DNA of 64,000 nt from Clostridium beijerinckii HUN142 (GCF_000621745.1 NZ_KK211338.1:1-64000), one strand, 5' to 3'; positions 34,090 through 42,938 are shown, counted from the first letter of the stretch. Numbers and translations: made by a program. The notes: generated by a model from the sequence alone, not told the origin.

Positions 34090-34290
34090 ATGATGGATAT
34101 TGAAAATTCTAAAATAGAAGAAGTTGTAGAGAAAATCAATTCATTATATAAAACTAGTCAAGAGAGAGAATTGAATGATGAAGAGAAAGAATTACAAAGT
34201 AGGTTAAGAAAAAGATATATAGATAATGTTAAGAAAAATTTTAGAGCGCAATTAGAAGGTATAGAACTTAACAATAAGAAAAAGGGATGA
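34090..34290 (+). CDS. DUF896 (YnzC-family) small protein
   Basis: A 66-aa helical protein. KIEEVVEKINSLYKTSQERELNDEEKELQ and RLRKRYIDNVKKNFRAQLEGI match the two-helix DUF896/YnzC family: the last segment with (R/K)xxYxxN(F/V)+xxxxxQLE is diagnostic. YnzC-type genes in Bacillus sit in the SOS cell-division operon, but here the protein precedes HPr kinase by only 6 bp. AAAGGATG gives the ribosome site; either of two adjacent ATGs may be used. Paired 0A boxes upstream suggest entry into the Spo0A regulon. Molecular role unknown. Confidence 0.8.
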   Translation: MMDIENSKIEEVVEKINSLYKTSQERELNDEEKELQSRLRKRYIDNVKKNFRAQLEGIELNNKKKG

Positions 34291-34296
34291 TGAGAA

Positions 34297-35205
34297 TTGG
34301 GAGTTTTAGTTAAAAAGTTAATTGATGATTTAAACTTAGAAGTGCTGGTAGAGGGAAAAGAAGATGTAGAAATTTCAGTAAATGATATAAATAGACCTGG
34401 GTTGCAGCTTGCAGGCTTTTATAATTATTTCGCACCAGAGAGAATTCAGGTTATAGGTAAAGCAGAATGGAGTTTCTTAGATTATATGCAAATTGAGCTA
34501 AGGAAAAAAAGAGTTAAAAAATATTTTAGCTTTGATATAAATTGCTTAATCATAACTAGAGGATTGGAGCCACATCCAGAGTTTATAAAGGAAGCGAAAA
34601 AGCATAATATATGGTTTGTTAGAAGTAATTTGGTTACTACACAGTTTATAAGCAAAACAACAATATATCTAGCAGATAAACTTGCACCAGAGACAAGATT
34701 GCATGGAGTTTTAGTAGATGTATCTGGTATAGGAATATTGATTACTGGAGAAAGTGGAATAGGAAAGAGTGAAACTGCATTAGAGTTGATAAAAAGAGGA
34801 CATAGACTTGTCACAGATGATGCAGTTGATATAAAAGATATAGATGGTCAATTAATAGGAAGATCACCTAAAATAACTGTTGGAATGCTGGAAGTTAGAG
34901 GTCTTGGCATAATTGATGTCACAACATTGTATGGATTAAGTTCAGTAGTTCAAGAAAAAGAAATAAGGCTGGTTATGCATTTTGAACATTGGAAAGATGA
35001 TAATGATTATGATAGGCTAGGAATAGATAATGAATATATGAATATACTAGGAATTAACGTGAAGAAATTAACTGTTCCTATTAGACCAGGTAGAAATATC
35101 GCAGTTATTATAGAAGCCGCAGCAGTAAATTATAGACACGCATTAATGTCTAAAATTACACCGGTTGATGTAATAGAAAATAGAATGAATGAGCTTAATG
35201 ATTAG
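34297..35205 (+). CDS. hprK: HPr kinase/phosphorylase
   Basis: A 302-aa bifunctional enzyme that phosphorylates HPr on Ser46 and so sets CcpA-dependent catabolite repression. The N-terminal regulatory domain (1-~125) is followed by a catalytic domain with Walker A GESGIGKS near residues 151-158, DDAVDI near 174, and the HprK signature LEVRGLGIIDV near 202, then a C-terminal interface helix. The start is TTG, 10 nt after GGGATGA. It lies directly behind DUF896. The cre-like site before the sugar symporter at 5231 is a plausible downstream target of this pathway. Confidence 0.95.
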   Translation: MGVLVKKLIDDLNLEVLVEGKEDVEISVNDINRPGLQLAGFYNYFAPERIQVIGKAEWSFLDYMQIELRKKRVKKYFSFDINCLIITRGLEPHPEFIKEAKKHNIWFVRSNLVTTQFISKTTIYLADKLAPETRLHGVLVDVSGIGILITGESGIGKSETALELIKRGHRLVTDDAVDIKDIDGQLIGRSPKITVGMLEVRGLGIIDVTTLYGLSSVVQEKEIRLVMHFEHWKDDNDYDRLGIDNEYMNILGINVKKLTVPIRPGRNIAVIIEAAAVNYRHALMSKITPVDVIENRMNELND

Positions 35206-35304
35206 CAGAGCATATAACTATTTTTACATAACTCAGTCCTAAGTAAATGATTTGAAATGCCTAGGACGTGAGATATATATTTATCATCAAAAGGAGGATT
35301 GAAC

Positions 35305-36702
35305 ATGGAAAATGAAAAGAAAGATTTAAGCAAAAACGCATGGAATAAATATGATGAGAAAGAAGTGCAAAGCGTATTCGAGTTTTGTGAAGGATATAAG
35401 AATTTTATGTCTAAATGCAAAACTGAAAGGGAATGTGTTAAGGAAGTACTTAGATTAGCTAAAGCTGAAGGCTATGAAGATATAGAGGAAATAATAAAAA
35501 ATAATAAACAATTAAAACCAGGTGACAAGATTTTTGCAAATAATAAAGGAAAAGCTGTTGCATTGTTTATTGTAGGAAGTGAAGCTATAGAAAAGGGGCT
35601 AAAGATATTAGGAGCTCATATTGATTCACCAAGATTAGATTTGAAGCAAAATCCACTTTATGAAGATAGTGAGTTAGCATTACTTGATACGCATTATTAC
35701 GGTGGAATTAAAAAATATCAATGGGTTACATTGCCGTTAGCATTACATGGAGTGGTAGCAAAGAAAGATGGTACTGTAATCGATATTTGCATAGGCGAAG
35801 ATGAAACAGATCCTGTTGTTGGAGTATCTGATCTTTTAATTCATTTAGCAGGAGAGCAAATGGGTAAAAAGGCTGATAAAGTAGTAGAGGGTGAAGATCT
35901 TAATGTATTAGTTGGAAGTATGCCTTTAAAGGGAAGCAAAAAAGATGCTGTTAAGGGAAATATTTTAAAATTATTAAAAGAAAAATATGATTTTGAAGAA
36001 GAAGACTTTCTATCTGCTGAAATTGAGATTGTGCCAGCTGGAAAGGCTAGAGATTATGGTTTAGATAGAAGTATGGTTATGGCTTATGGGCATGATGATA
36101 GAGTGTGTTCATATACTTCACTAATGGCTATGTTTGAAATAAAAGAGACTGATAAAACTTGTTGCTGTCTATTAGTTGACAAAGAAGAAGTTGGAAGCAT
36201 TGGAGCAACAGGAATGCAATCAAGATTTTTTGAAAATATAGTTGCAGAAATCATTGATAGAATTGATGGATATTCTGATCTTAAATTAAGAAGATGTCTT
36301 ACTAATTCAAAAATGCTATCATCTGATGTTAGTGCAGCTTTTGATCCTAATTATCCATCAGTAATGGAAAAGAAGAATTCAGCATTTTTTGGAAAAGGTA
36401 TGGTATTTAATAAATATACTGGAGCTAGAGGTAAATCAGGTTCTAACGATGCTAGTGCTGAATATATGGCAGAACTTAGGCGCATAATGGAAAAGCATAA
36501 TGTTTCAATTCAAACTTCTGAGCTTGGTAAAGTTGATGCCGGTGGCGGTGGAACAATTGCATATATATTGGCTCAATACAATATGGAAGTAATAGATTGT
36601 GGAGTTGCACTTCACAATATGCATGCACCTTGGGAAGTCGCAAGTAAAGTTGATATATTTGAAACAATGAAGGGATATAAAGCTTTTTTAATAGAGGCTT
36701 AA
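35305..36702 (+). CDS. M18 family zinc aminopeptidase
   Basis: A 465-aa metallopeptidase of the M18 (aspartyl aminopeptidase/aminopeptidase I) family, forming large self-compartmentalised complexes. The ATG at 35305 follows AAAGGAGG. Motifs: GAHIDSPRLDLKQNPLYED near residue 93 (first zinc histidine and aspartate), HYYGGIKKYQW, YGHDDRVCSYT near 256, KEEVGSIGATGMQSRFF near 292 (catalytic and metal glutamates), and LHNMHAPWEV near 437 (last zinc histidine). It cleaves N-terminal acidic or neutral residues in the cytoplasm, recycling peptides. Probably transcribed alone, with a strong bidirectional terminator after the stop. Confidence 0.92.
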   Translation: MENEKKDLSKNAWNKYDEKEVQSVFEFCEGYKNFMSKCKTERECVKEVLRLAKAEGYEDIEEIIKNNKQLKPGDKIFANNKGKAVALFIVGSEAIEKGLKILGAHIDSPRLDLKQNPLYEDSELALLDTHYYGGIKKYQWVTLPLALHGVVAKKDGTVIDICIGEDETDPVVGVSDLLIHLAGEQMGKKADKVVEGEDLNVLVGSMPLKGSKKDAVKGNILKLLKEKYDFEEEDFLSAEIEIVPAGKARDYGLDRSMVMAYGHDDRVCSYTSLMAMFEIKETDKTCCCLLVDKEEVGSIGATGMQSRFFENIVAEIIDRIDGYSDLKLRRCLTNSKMLSSDVSAAFDPNYPSVMEKKNSAFFGKGMVFNKYTGARGKSGSNDASAEYMAELRRIMEKHNVSIQTSELGKVDAGGGGTIAYILAQYNMEVIDCGVALHNMHAPWEVASKVDIFETMKGYKAFLIEA

Positions 36703-36720
36703 TTTCAATAAATTAAGAAA

Positions 36721-36764
36721 AAAAGATATTATCAGGTTTAATGACTGATGATATCTTTTTTTCT
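36721..36764. terminator. Bidirectional terminator
   Basis: AAAAGATATTATCAG (36721-36735) pairs with CTGATGATATCTTTT (36745-36759), with T-runs on both strands. It separates the aminopeptidase from the convergent PHP gene. Confidence 0.9.
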
Positions 36765-36783
36765 TGATAATTAAATTAATTAC

Positions 36784-37629
36784 CTAATATTGCATTAATG
36801 GTAAATCTAAAGCTAATAAAAGTTTGGATAGATATTCATTAGGTAAGTTCATACAGCCAATGTCCCCATGACGATCATCTGATTTTAAATCACCGTGAAA
36901 ATCGGAACCACAGGAAACTAATAAACTATTTTTATTTGCTAAAGATAAGAATCTGGAAGTTTCACTTTGTGCATTTTGAAAATAAATTGATTCGATCCCA
37001 TCAAAATTCATTAGTAATAATTCATCAACATTAGAATTATTTATTAATTTAGGATGAGCTAGAAATACAAGAGCATTATATTTTTTTAGTAATTTCAATC
37101 CGTCACTAGTAGAAAGTTTTAAGGTTGGGACATATGCTTTACAACCTTTACCAATAAATTTATTGAAAATTTCCTCGAGATTATAAGGATATCCGCAATT
37201 AACTATTTCTCTAGCAATATGAGGTCTTGCAATAGTATCATTAGCTTCTTTTAGAATTTTTTCGAAACTAACTTCAATATTAAATTCATCTTTAAGCTTA
37301 TCAACCATAAGCTTAGCTCTCATCACTCTATGATCTTTAATGGTAGCTAATTCTCTCATAAAATCATTATTTTTAAAGTTATCATCTTTAAAAAATCCTA
37401 AAAGATGTACACTTTCATTATTGTGTTGAGTTGATAATTCAATTCCTGGAATTAGTGTGATATCATATTTAAAGCTTTCCTCAATAGCTTCATCTAAGCC
37501 GCTTAAGGTATCATGATCTGTTATAGCTAAGTACTTAACATTATTATCATGGGCCCTTTTAACAACTTCCTTAGGGGATAATGTTCCATCTGAAGAAGAT
37601 GTATGAACGTGAAAGTCCACTTTAAGCAT
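36784..37629 (-). CDS. PHP-domain phosphoesterase (YciV/RNase AM-like)
   Basis: A 281-aa protein. The start is the ATG at 37629 behind GGAGGT; a longer in-frame reading from 37725 is AT-rich and lacks a ribosome site. Metal-binding PHP motifs: DFHVHTSSSDG near residues 4-14, AITDHDT near 43, HLLGFF, ARPHIAREI near 152, LAHPKL near 195, and SCGSDFHG near 240. This layout fits the YciV branch (3',5'-nucleoside bisphosphate phosphatase/5'-3' exoribonuclease), although DNA-polymerase or histidinol-phosphatase PHP relatives look similar. Cytosolic. Transcribed alone, toward the bidirectional terminator at 36721. Confidence 0.85.
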   Translation of the reverse strand: MLKVDFHVHTSSSDGTLSPKEVVKRAHDNNVKYLAITDHDTLSGLDEAIEESFKYDITLIPGIELSTQHNNESVHLLGFFKDDNFKNNDFMRELATIKDHRVMRAKLMVDKLKDEFNIEVSFEKILKEANDTIARPHIAREIVNCGYPYNLEEIFNKFIGKGCKAYVPTLKLSTSDGLKLLKKYNALVFLAHPKLINNSNVDELLLMNFDGIESIYFQNAQSETSRFLSLANKNSLLVSCGSDFHGDLKSDDRHGDIGCMNLPNEYLSKLLLALDLPLMQY

Positions 37630-37877
37630 ATAATTTAACCTCCAATTTGATTTAAGGTTTATAATAATAAAATTATCTAATTTATTGTAGATTAATTTGG
37701 AATAATATAAAAATATGTTATGCAAATTTTAATAATATAATCATATCATAAGATGTTGATATAAGTACACTAAAATAAAAGCTAGTGACGATATTTATAA
37801 CTTAAGTTAATATTCACATTTTCTAACTTATGTGTATATAAATTAAAATATTGTTTCTTGATTTGGTATAAAAATAT

Positions 37878-38360
37878 CTATTTTGATAAAGGTTTATTAG
37901 CTATATGATTACAAAAATCGAATGGATTGTATCTTAGCGGTAGATCTTTAATCGATATAATATCTTCATTATAATTTCCATCCCATGGTGAAACTGATAT
38001 AGTTGAATCATTAAAAATTTTGAACAGATATTGACTATTATCTTCAAAAAGTATTTTTATTCTGAAGGGTTCCTTTGTATCAACTGATTCGTCAGAATAG
38101 TTGGCAGTTGTTAAGGCTGAAACAAAATCTTCAATTATAGGATTTTCTTCACTCGGAACCTCTATTTCCTTATATAGATTAGTATCAAATACATAAAGCG
38201 TGAAGTTTTGATTATTTAAGATCTTAGCTTTAATTTCATCAATATAATAATGATTACTTGGTTTTACTGAAAAGTTTATGTATTTAGGACTTTGAAGAGC
38301 ACAGCTGCTCAAAGTGAAGCATAGAAATAAAATTGTGAAAGTAAAAGTTAATTTTTTCAA
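37878..38360 (-). CDS. Lipoprotein of unknown function
   Basis: A 160-aa protein with a TTG start and a strong AGGAGG site. A type II signal (KKLTFTFTILFLCFTLSSC) places the lipid cysteine near residue 20. The mature part is beta-rich and polar, with paired patterns FKIFNDSTISVSPWDGN and FRIKILFEDNSQYLF, and could be a small substrate- or inhibitor-type fold. No family recognised with confidence. It is transcribed away from the pyruvate-kinase-like gene; ~145 bp separate the divergent starts, enough for a shared regulatory region. Confidence 0.75.
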   Translation of the reverse strand: MKKLTFTFTILFLCFTLSSCALQSPKYINFSVKPSNHYYIDEIKAKILNNQNFTLYVFDTNLYKEIEVPSEENPIIEDFVSALTTANYSDESVDTKEPFRIKILFEDNSQYLFKIFNDSTISVSPWDGNYNEDIISIKDLPLRYNPFDFCNHIANKPLSK

Positions 38361-38505
38361 AAGTATACCTCCTAAAAATACGTTATATACTATTAAATTT
38401 ATTCTTTATGTTATTTTTTAGAACTTTTCAATTGAGCCAATAAGTGATAATTAAGAAGATTCTATAATATGAATAAACAGTAGAGATAATTTGGGAGATA
38501 AGTTT

Positions 38506-39531
38506 ATGTATATAATAGGAACGGTAGGACCTAATGTAAAGGATAGGGCTATACTTAAAGGTATAATAGAGAGTGGAGTAAATGCTTTGCGATTTAACTT
38601 TATACACGGAAGTGCAGTAGAATTTTTAGAATTTTTAAAAATGGCGAAAGATATAAAGAGTGATATCCAGGTAATACTAGATCTTTCAGGAACTAAGGTT
38701 AGAGTTTCTGGTAAATTTCAATATATATTTAAAGTTTATAATGGAGAAGTAATTTACTTTTGTGGAGAAGACAAATATATTGAAATGATGAAGAATAGCA
38801 GTAAAAATAAAATGAAAGTTATCCCATTAAATATAAAAAATAAAATCTTAAATGAAAAAGACTATAAGCAAATAGGAATAAAGGATAATACGATGACTTT
38901 TGATATCATAGATAAAGTGGATGGATTGATAAAGGCAATTACAATTAGGGGAGGAATTATTAGAAAATGGAAAGGGTGCAATATAAAGAATCTTGAGAGA
39001 AAAGATTTGCCACTAAATGAAAATGACAAGGATGCAATAAATTGGGGAATTAACAATAAAGTAGATATAATATGTCAATCATTTGTTGAGGATAGGAGCG
39101 ATATTGAAGATGTTAAATTATTTCTAGATAATAGTAAATCAAATGAATTTAAGCCTAGAATTTGGGCTAAAATAGAAACATTAAATGGAGTTAATAATAT
39201 AAAAAGCATTTTGAGTGAAGCAGATGGAATTGTGATAGGGAGAGGTGATTTGATTCCAGAAACATCCATAGAAGATACTCCTATTTATGAAGAAAAAATA
39301 ATAAAAGAAGTTGTGAAAGAGAAAGATAAGGATATAATTATAGCTACGCATATCTTTAATAGCATGAAAAACGGAAAAATGCCATCGATTTCAGAAGTGG
39401 AGAGTATATATAACTTCATAAAAGTTGGAGCTACTGGATTTCTTCTGGCAGGGGAAACGTCTATAGGAAAAGCACCTATAAGAACAGTAGAATTTCTAAA
39501 TAACTTGATTATAAAATATATTAATATATGA
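38506..39531 (+). CDS. Pyruvate kinase-like paralog, truncated and diverged
   Basis: A 341-aa protein starting at ATG 38506 (GGGAGA upstream). The scaffold follows pyruvate kinase: GTVGPN near residue 4, ESGVNALRFNFIHGS (catalytic Arg/Asn kept, usual FSHG serine changed), VILDLSGTKVRV (Asp kept, the usual Lys of DLKGP/DTKGP changed), WAKIETLNGVNN near 222 (catalytic Lys kept), VIGRGDL near 243 and ATHIFNSM near 284. The C-terminal allosteric domain is missing (normal enzymes are ~470-590 aa) and the B-domain stretch is replaced by an unrelated-looking insert. It is probably not the glycolytic enzyme; a PEP- or phosphonate-related side activity or a regulatory role is possible. Confidence 0.75.
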   Translation: MYIIGTVGPNVKDRAILKGIIESGVNALRFNFIHGSAVEFLEFLKMAKDIKSDIQVILDLSGTKVRVSGKFQYIFKVYNGEVIYFCGEDKYIEMMKNSSKNKMKVIPLNIKNKILNEKDYKQIGIKDNTMTFDIIDKVDGLIKAITIRGGIIRKWKGCNIKNLERKDLPLNENDKDAINWGINNKVDIICQSFVEDRSDIEDVKLFLDNSKSNEFKPRIWAKIETLNGVNNIKSILSEADGIVIGRGDLIPETSIEDTPIYEEKIIKEVVKEKDKDIIIATHIFNSMKNGKMPSISEVESIYNFIKVGATGFLLAGETSIGKAPIRTVEFLNNLIIKYINI

Positions 39532-39741
39532 ATAGTATATATGTTGAAATTGAATTTCTACATTTTATCTTAACTAAGTACTTATCTCACTAGAATTTTA
39601 AATGTAAATTTATTATTGAAACATATAATAAAAAAGTTTAAGTTATTATAAAATAGCTGAAATATAAATTGATTAATCATGAAAGTAATTGAGATGATAT
39701 TAGTTAAACTGATGACATTAAAAAATATATGCCAATATATA

Positions 39742-39786
39742 TTAAGGGTATAAGAAATAAATATGATTTGTTTCTTATACCCTTAA
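39742..39786. terminator. Bidirectional hairpin, 16-bp stem
   Basis: TTAAGGGTATAAGAAA (39742-39757) pairs perfectly with TTTCTTATACCCTTAA (39771-39786). It ends at the stop of the minus-strand membrane gene and ~210 bp after the pyruvate-kinase-like gene. Confidence 0.75.
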
Positions 39787-39791
39787 TTCAT

Positions 39792-40286
39792 CTATAGATT
39801 AGTATGTATTCGTTTCAAATAGAAACTTATTATAATAGTCAATGCGTAGTCGTAAATCAAAAATACAATTTGACCAGCAATCCATATCATATACAAAGGG
39901 TAGTTAATAGTAAGATTGCCTAAAAAATTAGTGGAAATAAAATAAATTACTGAAAGTAAAGCATTAAATGCAATCAATTTAAAAAACAATTCCAATGGAA
40001 TATTTCTAATCTTTTCTGAAAAGTATTTTACTATACCATAAACTCCAAAAAATGATACATAATAAATGGCAATATTAGTTGGAACCAAAAATAAGCTAAG
40101 AATACTTGATCCTGCATAAACCAAGATAGTATTTTTTATTGAAGTTCTTATTATTGATATAGGGATTAAGCAAGAAGATACTGTTAATATTGTTAAAGTG
40201 CTTATTGGCAGTATAGAAGCAGCGTAAAGTATTATTAATGTTAATGCTATAGTTATTCCGTTTTCAGCTATATATTTTGCTTTCAT
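39792..40286 (-). CDS. Small polytopic membrane protein, unknown function
   Basis: A 164-aa protein with five to six hydrophobic segments covering most of its length (for example GITIALTLIILYAASILP and TILTVSSCLIPISII). A short basic C-terminus (YLKRIHTNL) suggests a cytoplasmic end. The layout recalls ECF S components and YybS/DUF2232 proteins, but no diagnostic motif is visible. The ATG is preceded by GAGGTGA. It is downstream of the DnaJ-like gene on the same strand with a 76-bp gap, so co-transcription is possible. Confidence 0.7.
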   Translation of the reverse strand: MKAKYIAENGITIALTLIILYAASILPISTLTILTVSSCLIPISIIRTSIKNTILVYAGSSILSLFLVPTNIAIYYVSFFGVYGIVKYFSEKIRNIPLELFFKLIAFNALLSVIYFISTNFLGNLTINYPLYMIWIAGQIVFLIYDYALTIIISFYLKRIHTNL

Positions 40287-40362
40287 AAAATATTCACCTC
40301 ACTAAATAAATGCAACTTGTATATGTTCTAAAATAAAAGCATTAGGTATAGGTATATTTATA

Positions 40363-40968
40363 TTAACAGCAACCAATTAAATCTCCGCCAGCGCATTCAC
40401 ATAAAGAATCGAGACACCAAAGATTTATACAGCAATTACACATATCAGCATTACTAGTATTTGTGGTTCTATAGTAAGGGTTTGAGTAATTATTGCCTCT
40501 TTGTCTTAAAGAATTTAAGCCTTGCCTATATTCAAAATTATTTGGATCCATATTAACGGCTGTAGTCATATGATCAAGTGCTGAATCAAACCAGCCTTTG
40601 TTAAGCATTATTGCACCGTATAAATAATGCCATTCAGCAGATTTGTTATTTATAGAATTTAAACGGCTTTCAGCGGCTGCATAATTCCCAGATTGAATAA
40701 GTCTCCTTATTTCTTGAAAATCATACGAGCTATTTGAAGCGTTGCTATAGTTGGATGTATTACTGGAATTGTAACTATTATTTCCAGGATTTTTTGTTAG
40801 AGCTTCATAAGCTTCGTTAATTTCAATCATTTTTTCTTGTGCTAAATTTTTTAGCGGATTATCACCGTACTGATCAGGATGGTATTGTTTAATAAGTTTT
40901 CTGTAAGCACTTTTTATTTCATCTTGGCTTGCACCAGGCTTTACGCCTAATATTTCATATGGATTCAT
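40363..40968 (-). CDS. DnaJ-domain protein with cysteine-rich tail
   Basis: A 201-aa protein. Residues 1-~65 are a J domain (PYEILGVKPGASQDEIKSAYRKLIKQYHPD, with the HPD tripeptide that stimulates Hsp70). A Ser/Asn-rich linker follows, then TPR-like helices (NYAAAESRLNSINNKSAEWHYLYGAIMLNKGWFDSALDHM...), and finally a cysteine cluster of eight Cys in ~26 residues (CNCC...C...CEC...CC). There is no G/F region or DnaJ zinc domain, so it is a specialised co-chaperone, not DnaJ. Its ATG overlaps the stop of the DUF5685 gene (TAATG), implying coupled translation and joint function. Confidence 0.85.
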   Translation of the reverse strand: MNPYEILGVKPGASQDEIKSAYRKLIKQYHPDQYGDNPLKNLAQEKMIEINEAYEALTKNPGNNSYNSSNTSNYSNASNSSYDFQEIRRLIQSGNYAAAESRLNSINNKSAEWHYLYGAIMLNKGWFDSALDHMTTAVNMDPNNFEYRQGLNSLRQRGNNYSNPYYRTTNTSNADMCNCCINLWCLDSLCECAGGDLIGCC

Positions 40969-41873
40969 TATAAATCTCTCCTTTTAGTCTCATTTGTATT
41001 TTCTGGATTTTTAATTATGCTTATATATTTATCCATTAAACCTAATTCAATTATATTATATAATATATCTTCATTTCTTTTTAGGTTTAATTTTTCTAAA
41101 TGCTCTTTACAACTATATCCACAATTTAAAATTGTAAATTCTATTTTAGGCTTTATGGATTCCATAAATTTATCGTATGTTAAAGAATTTTTGTTATACA
41201 AGAAATTTATTGGATTAAATTTTTTATTTTCCATATCAGATTTTAAATCATCTAAGGCATCTATCAGATAAATCCATTTTCCTATTGAATATCCTAATTT
41301 ATATAAAGTATTTCTCAAATCCAATCCATCATCGATTAATTTATAAGGATAATCACGTAAAATTACTCCAACTAGATCGCTAAATGGATCACATATCTCA
41401 TCTATAGAATTAAATGATTTATTATTTTCTAAAGTAGAAAGTTTGTTTAAGCATTTCATTATGTTATTATTAATTTTAATTATTGAATTAGGAAATTTTC
41501 TTTTATAAGGGAATAAAAGAAGTGATAAAAATTTACTTTTATAATTTTTATCATCATGAGCATCATCTAATAGTTTATAATAAAATAGGGATATATTCAT
41601 AGCAGATGCATAAGACAACGCTTTATTATTAGCTATTACTATTTTTTTTTCAGTAGGATGAAGAGAACACCTGTGATGAGAAATTTCTAGTTCATCTGGA
41701 TTTAATGCATCTAATAGTAAACCTAGAAAAGTCATATCATAATTTAAAGACATTCTTGGTATATTACCAAATTCTTTTTTTATATGGCAACATAATCCGC
41801 AGTAATAACATTTAAATCTGGCAAAATCCTTTACTTTCATTTCTGCCTTTAATGGAGTAACATATCCAAACAA
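40968..41873 (-). CDS. DUF5685 family protein
   Basis: A 301-aa, mainly helical protein. The N-terminus has the family hallmark cysteine pair region YYCGLCCHIKKEFG (residues ~23-36) followed by SLNYDMTFLGLLLDAL. Aspartate-rich motifs DDAHDD near 104 and YLIDALDDLKSDM near 200 recall the two Mg-binding motifs of isoprenyl-diphosphate synthase-like folds. Start TTG behind GAGGAGTG. It overlaps the following J-domain gene by one base, a pairing that suggests DUF5685 is the client or partner of that co-chaperone. Activity unknown; the metal-binding residues make an enzyme plausible (inference). Confidence 0.78.
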   Translation of the reverse strand: MFGYVTPLKAEMKVKDFARFKCYYCGLCCHIKKEFGNIPRMSLNYDMTFLGLLLDALNPDELEISHHRCSLHPTEKKIVIANNKALSYASAMNISLFYYKLLDDAHDDKNYKSKFLSLLLFPYKRKFPNSIIKINNNIMKCLNKLSTLENNKSFNSIDEICDPFSDLVGVILRDYPYKLIDDGLDLRNTLYKLGYSIGKWIYLIDALDDLKSDMENKKFNPINFLYNKNSLTYDKFMESIKPKIEFTILNCGYSCKEHLEKLNLKRNEDILYNIIELGLMDKYISIIKNPENTNETKRRDL

Positions 41874-42288
41874 TAAAAAACACTCCTCATAAAATTAAAT
41901 ATAAATCAATTATACAGTAAATTTAGCCATATAAACAATAAAGTTCATACATACATAATAAAATTTTCAGATAATATTAACATTTATACGATAGTATATT
42001 GCTCACAAGATATATTTAGAGCAATAATAAGGTTACATTTACAATTCCAGTGATCTAAGAGCTGAATTAGGATTAATTCGTTATAAAAAAATAATAGTGA
42101 GACGCTTAATTAATAATCTTTTTTATTTATTATAGAAGAAAGGTTTGGAATAAATTTAATTTAGATTTATAGGAATTTTTTATTACAAAGTCCAATATAA
42201 TGTTATCGTGGCTAAAAGAGGATTAATAGGAGTTTACCAATAAACAATAAGTATTTCATGGAAAAATTGAAATATTTATAAAAAACTC
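41874..42288. other. Gene-free region upstream of the rubrerythrin gene
   Basis: No coding frame of interest on either strand. The sequence is ~75-80% AT without a clear hairpin or riboswitch core. It holds the divergent promoter areas for the DUF5685 gene (left) and the rubrerythrin gene (right). Confidence 0.4.
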
Positions 42289-42317
42289 TTTACAACGGAT
42301 AATAATTATTATATAAT
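42289..42317 (+). promoter_or_regulatory. Promoter with embedded PerR-like box for reverse rubrerythrin
   Basis: TTTACA at 42289-42294, 17 bp, TATAAT at 42312-42317. The spacer contains the perfect palindrome ATAATAATTATTAT (42299-42312); taken as a 7-1-7 site (42297-42311) it matches 12 of 15 positions of the PerR box TTATAATNATTATAA. A bound repressor would block polymerase directly. Confidence 0.6.
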
Positions 42318-42395
42318 AACAAATGTAGAAAACAAAAGATAAAAATTAAATGATATAAATAAAATAATAAATTAAAATTTTAGGAGGAAGAGATT

Positions 42396-42938
42396 ATGAA
42401 AAAATTCGTTTGTACAGTGTGTGGTTATATTTATGAAGGAGAAAAAGCTCCAGAAAAATGTCCAGTGTGTGGAGTAGGAGCAGAAAAATTTGTTGAGCAA
42501 AGCGGAGAATTAGCTTTTGCAGATGAACATATAATCGGAGTTGCTAAAGGTGTTGATAAAGAAGTAATTAATGGATTACAAGCAAACTTTGTTGGAGAAT
42601 GTACAGAAGTTGGAATGTACTTAGCTATGTCAAGACAAGCTGATAGAGAAGGGTATCCAGAAGTTGCAGAAGCTTATAAAAGAATAGCATTTGAAGAAGC
42701 AGAACATGCTTCTAAATTCGCTGAATTACTTGGTGAAGTAGTAGTAGCAGATACAAAAGCTAATTTACAAGCTAGAGTTGATGCTGAACATGGTGCATGT
42801 CAAGGTAAAAAGGATTTAGCAACACTTGCTAAGAAATTAAACTTAGATGCAATACATGATACAGTTCATGAAATGTGCAAAGATGAAGCTAGACATGGAA
42901 AAGCATTTAAAGGATTATTAGATAGATATTTTGCATAA
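42396..42938 (+). CDS. Reverse rubrerythrin (NADH peroxidase)
   Basis: A 180-aa protein. The N-terminal rubredoxin domain CTVCGY and CPVCG (Cys pairs at ~6/9 and ~22/25) precedes a ferritin-like di-iron domain with the ligands GECTEVGMYL, AFEEAEHASKF and DEARHGKAF. In ordinary rubrerythrin the rubredoxin domain is C-terminal; this reversed order defines the clostridial revRbr that reduces hydrogen peroxide and oxygen with NADH-derived electrons and is strongly induced on air exposure under PerR control (family knowledge). RBS AGGAGGAAG. Monocistronic: its own promoter with PerR-like box and a terminator at 43010. Confidence 0.95.
   Translation: MKKFVCTVCGYIYEGEKAPEKCPVCGVGAEKFVEQSGELAFADEHIIGVAKGVDKEVINGLQANFVGECTEVGMYLAMSRQADREGYPEVAEAYKRIAFEEAEHASKFAELLGEVVVADTKANLQARVDAEHGACQGKKDLATLAKKLNLDAIHDTVHEMCKDEARHGKAFKGLLDRYFA

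Noticed and set aside
37630..37725. Extended start for the PHP phosphoesterase
   Set aside because: The GGAGGT site points to ATG 37629; the extension is AT-rich non-domain sequence.
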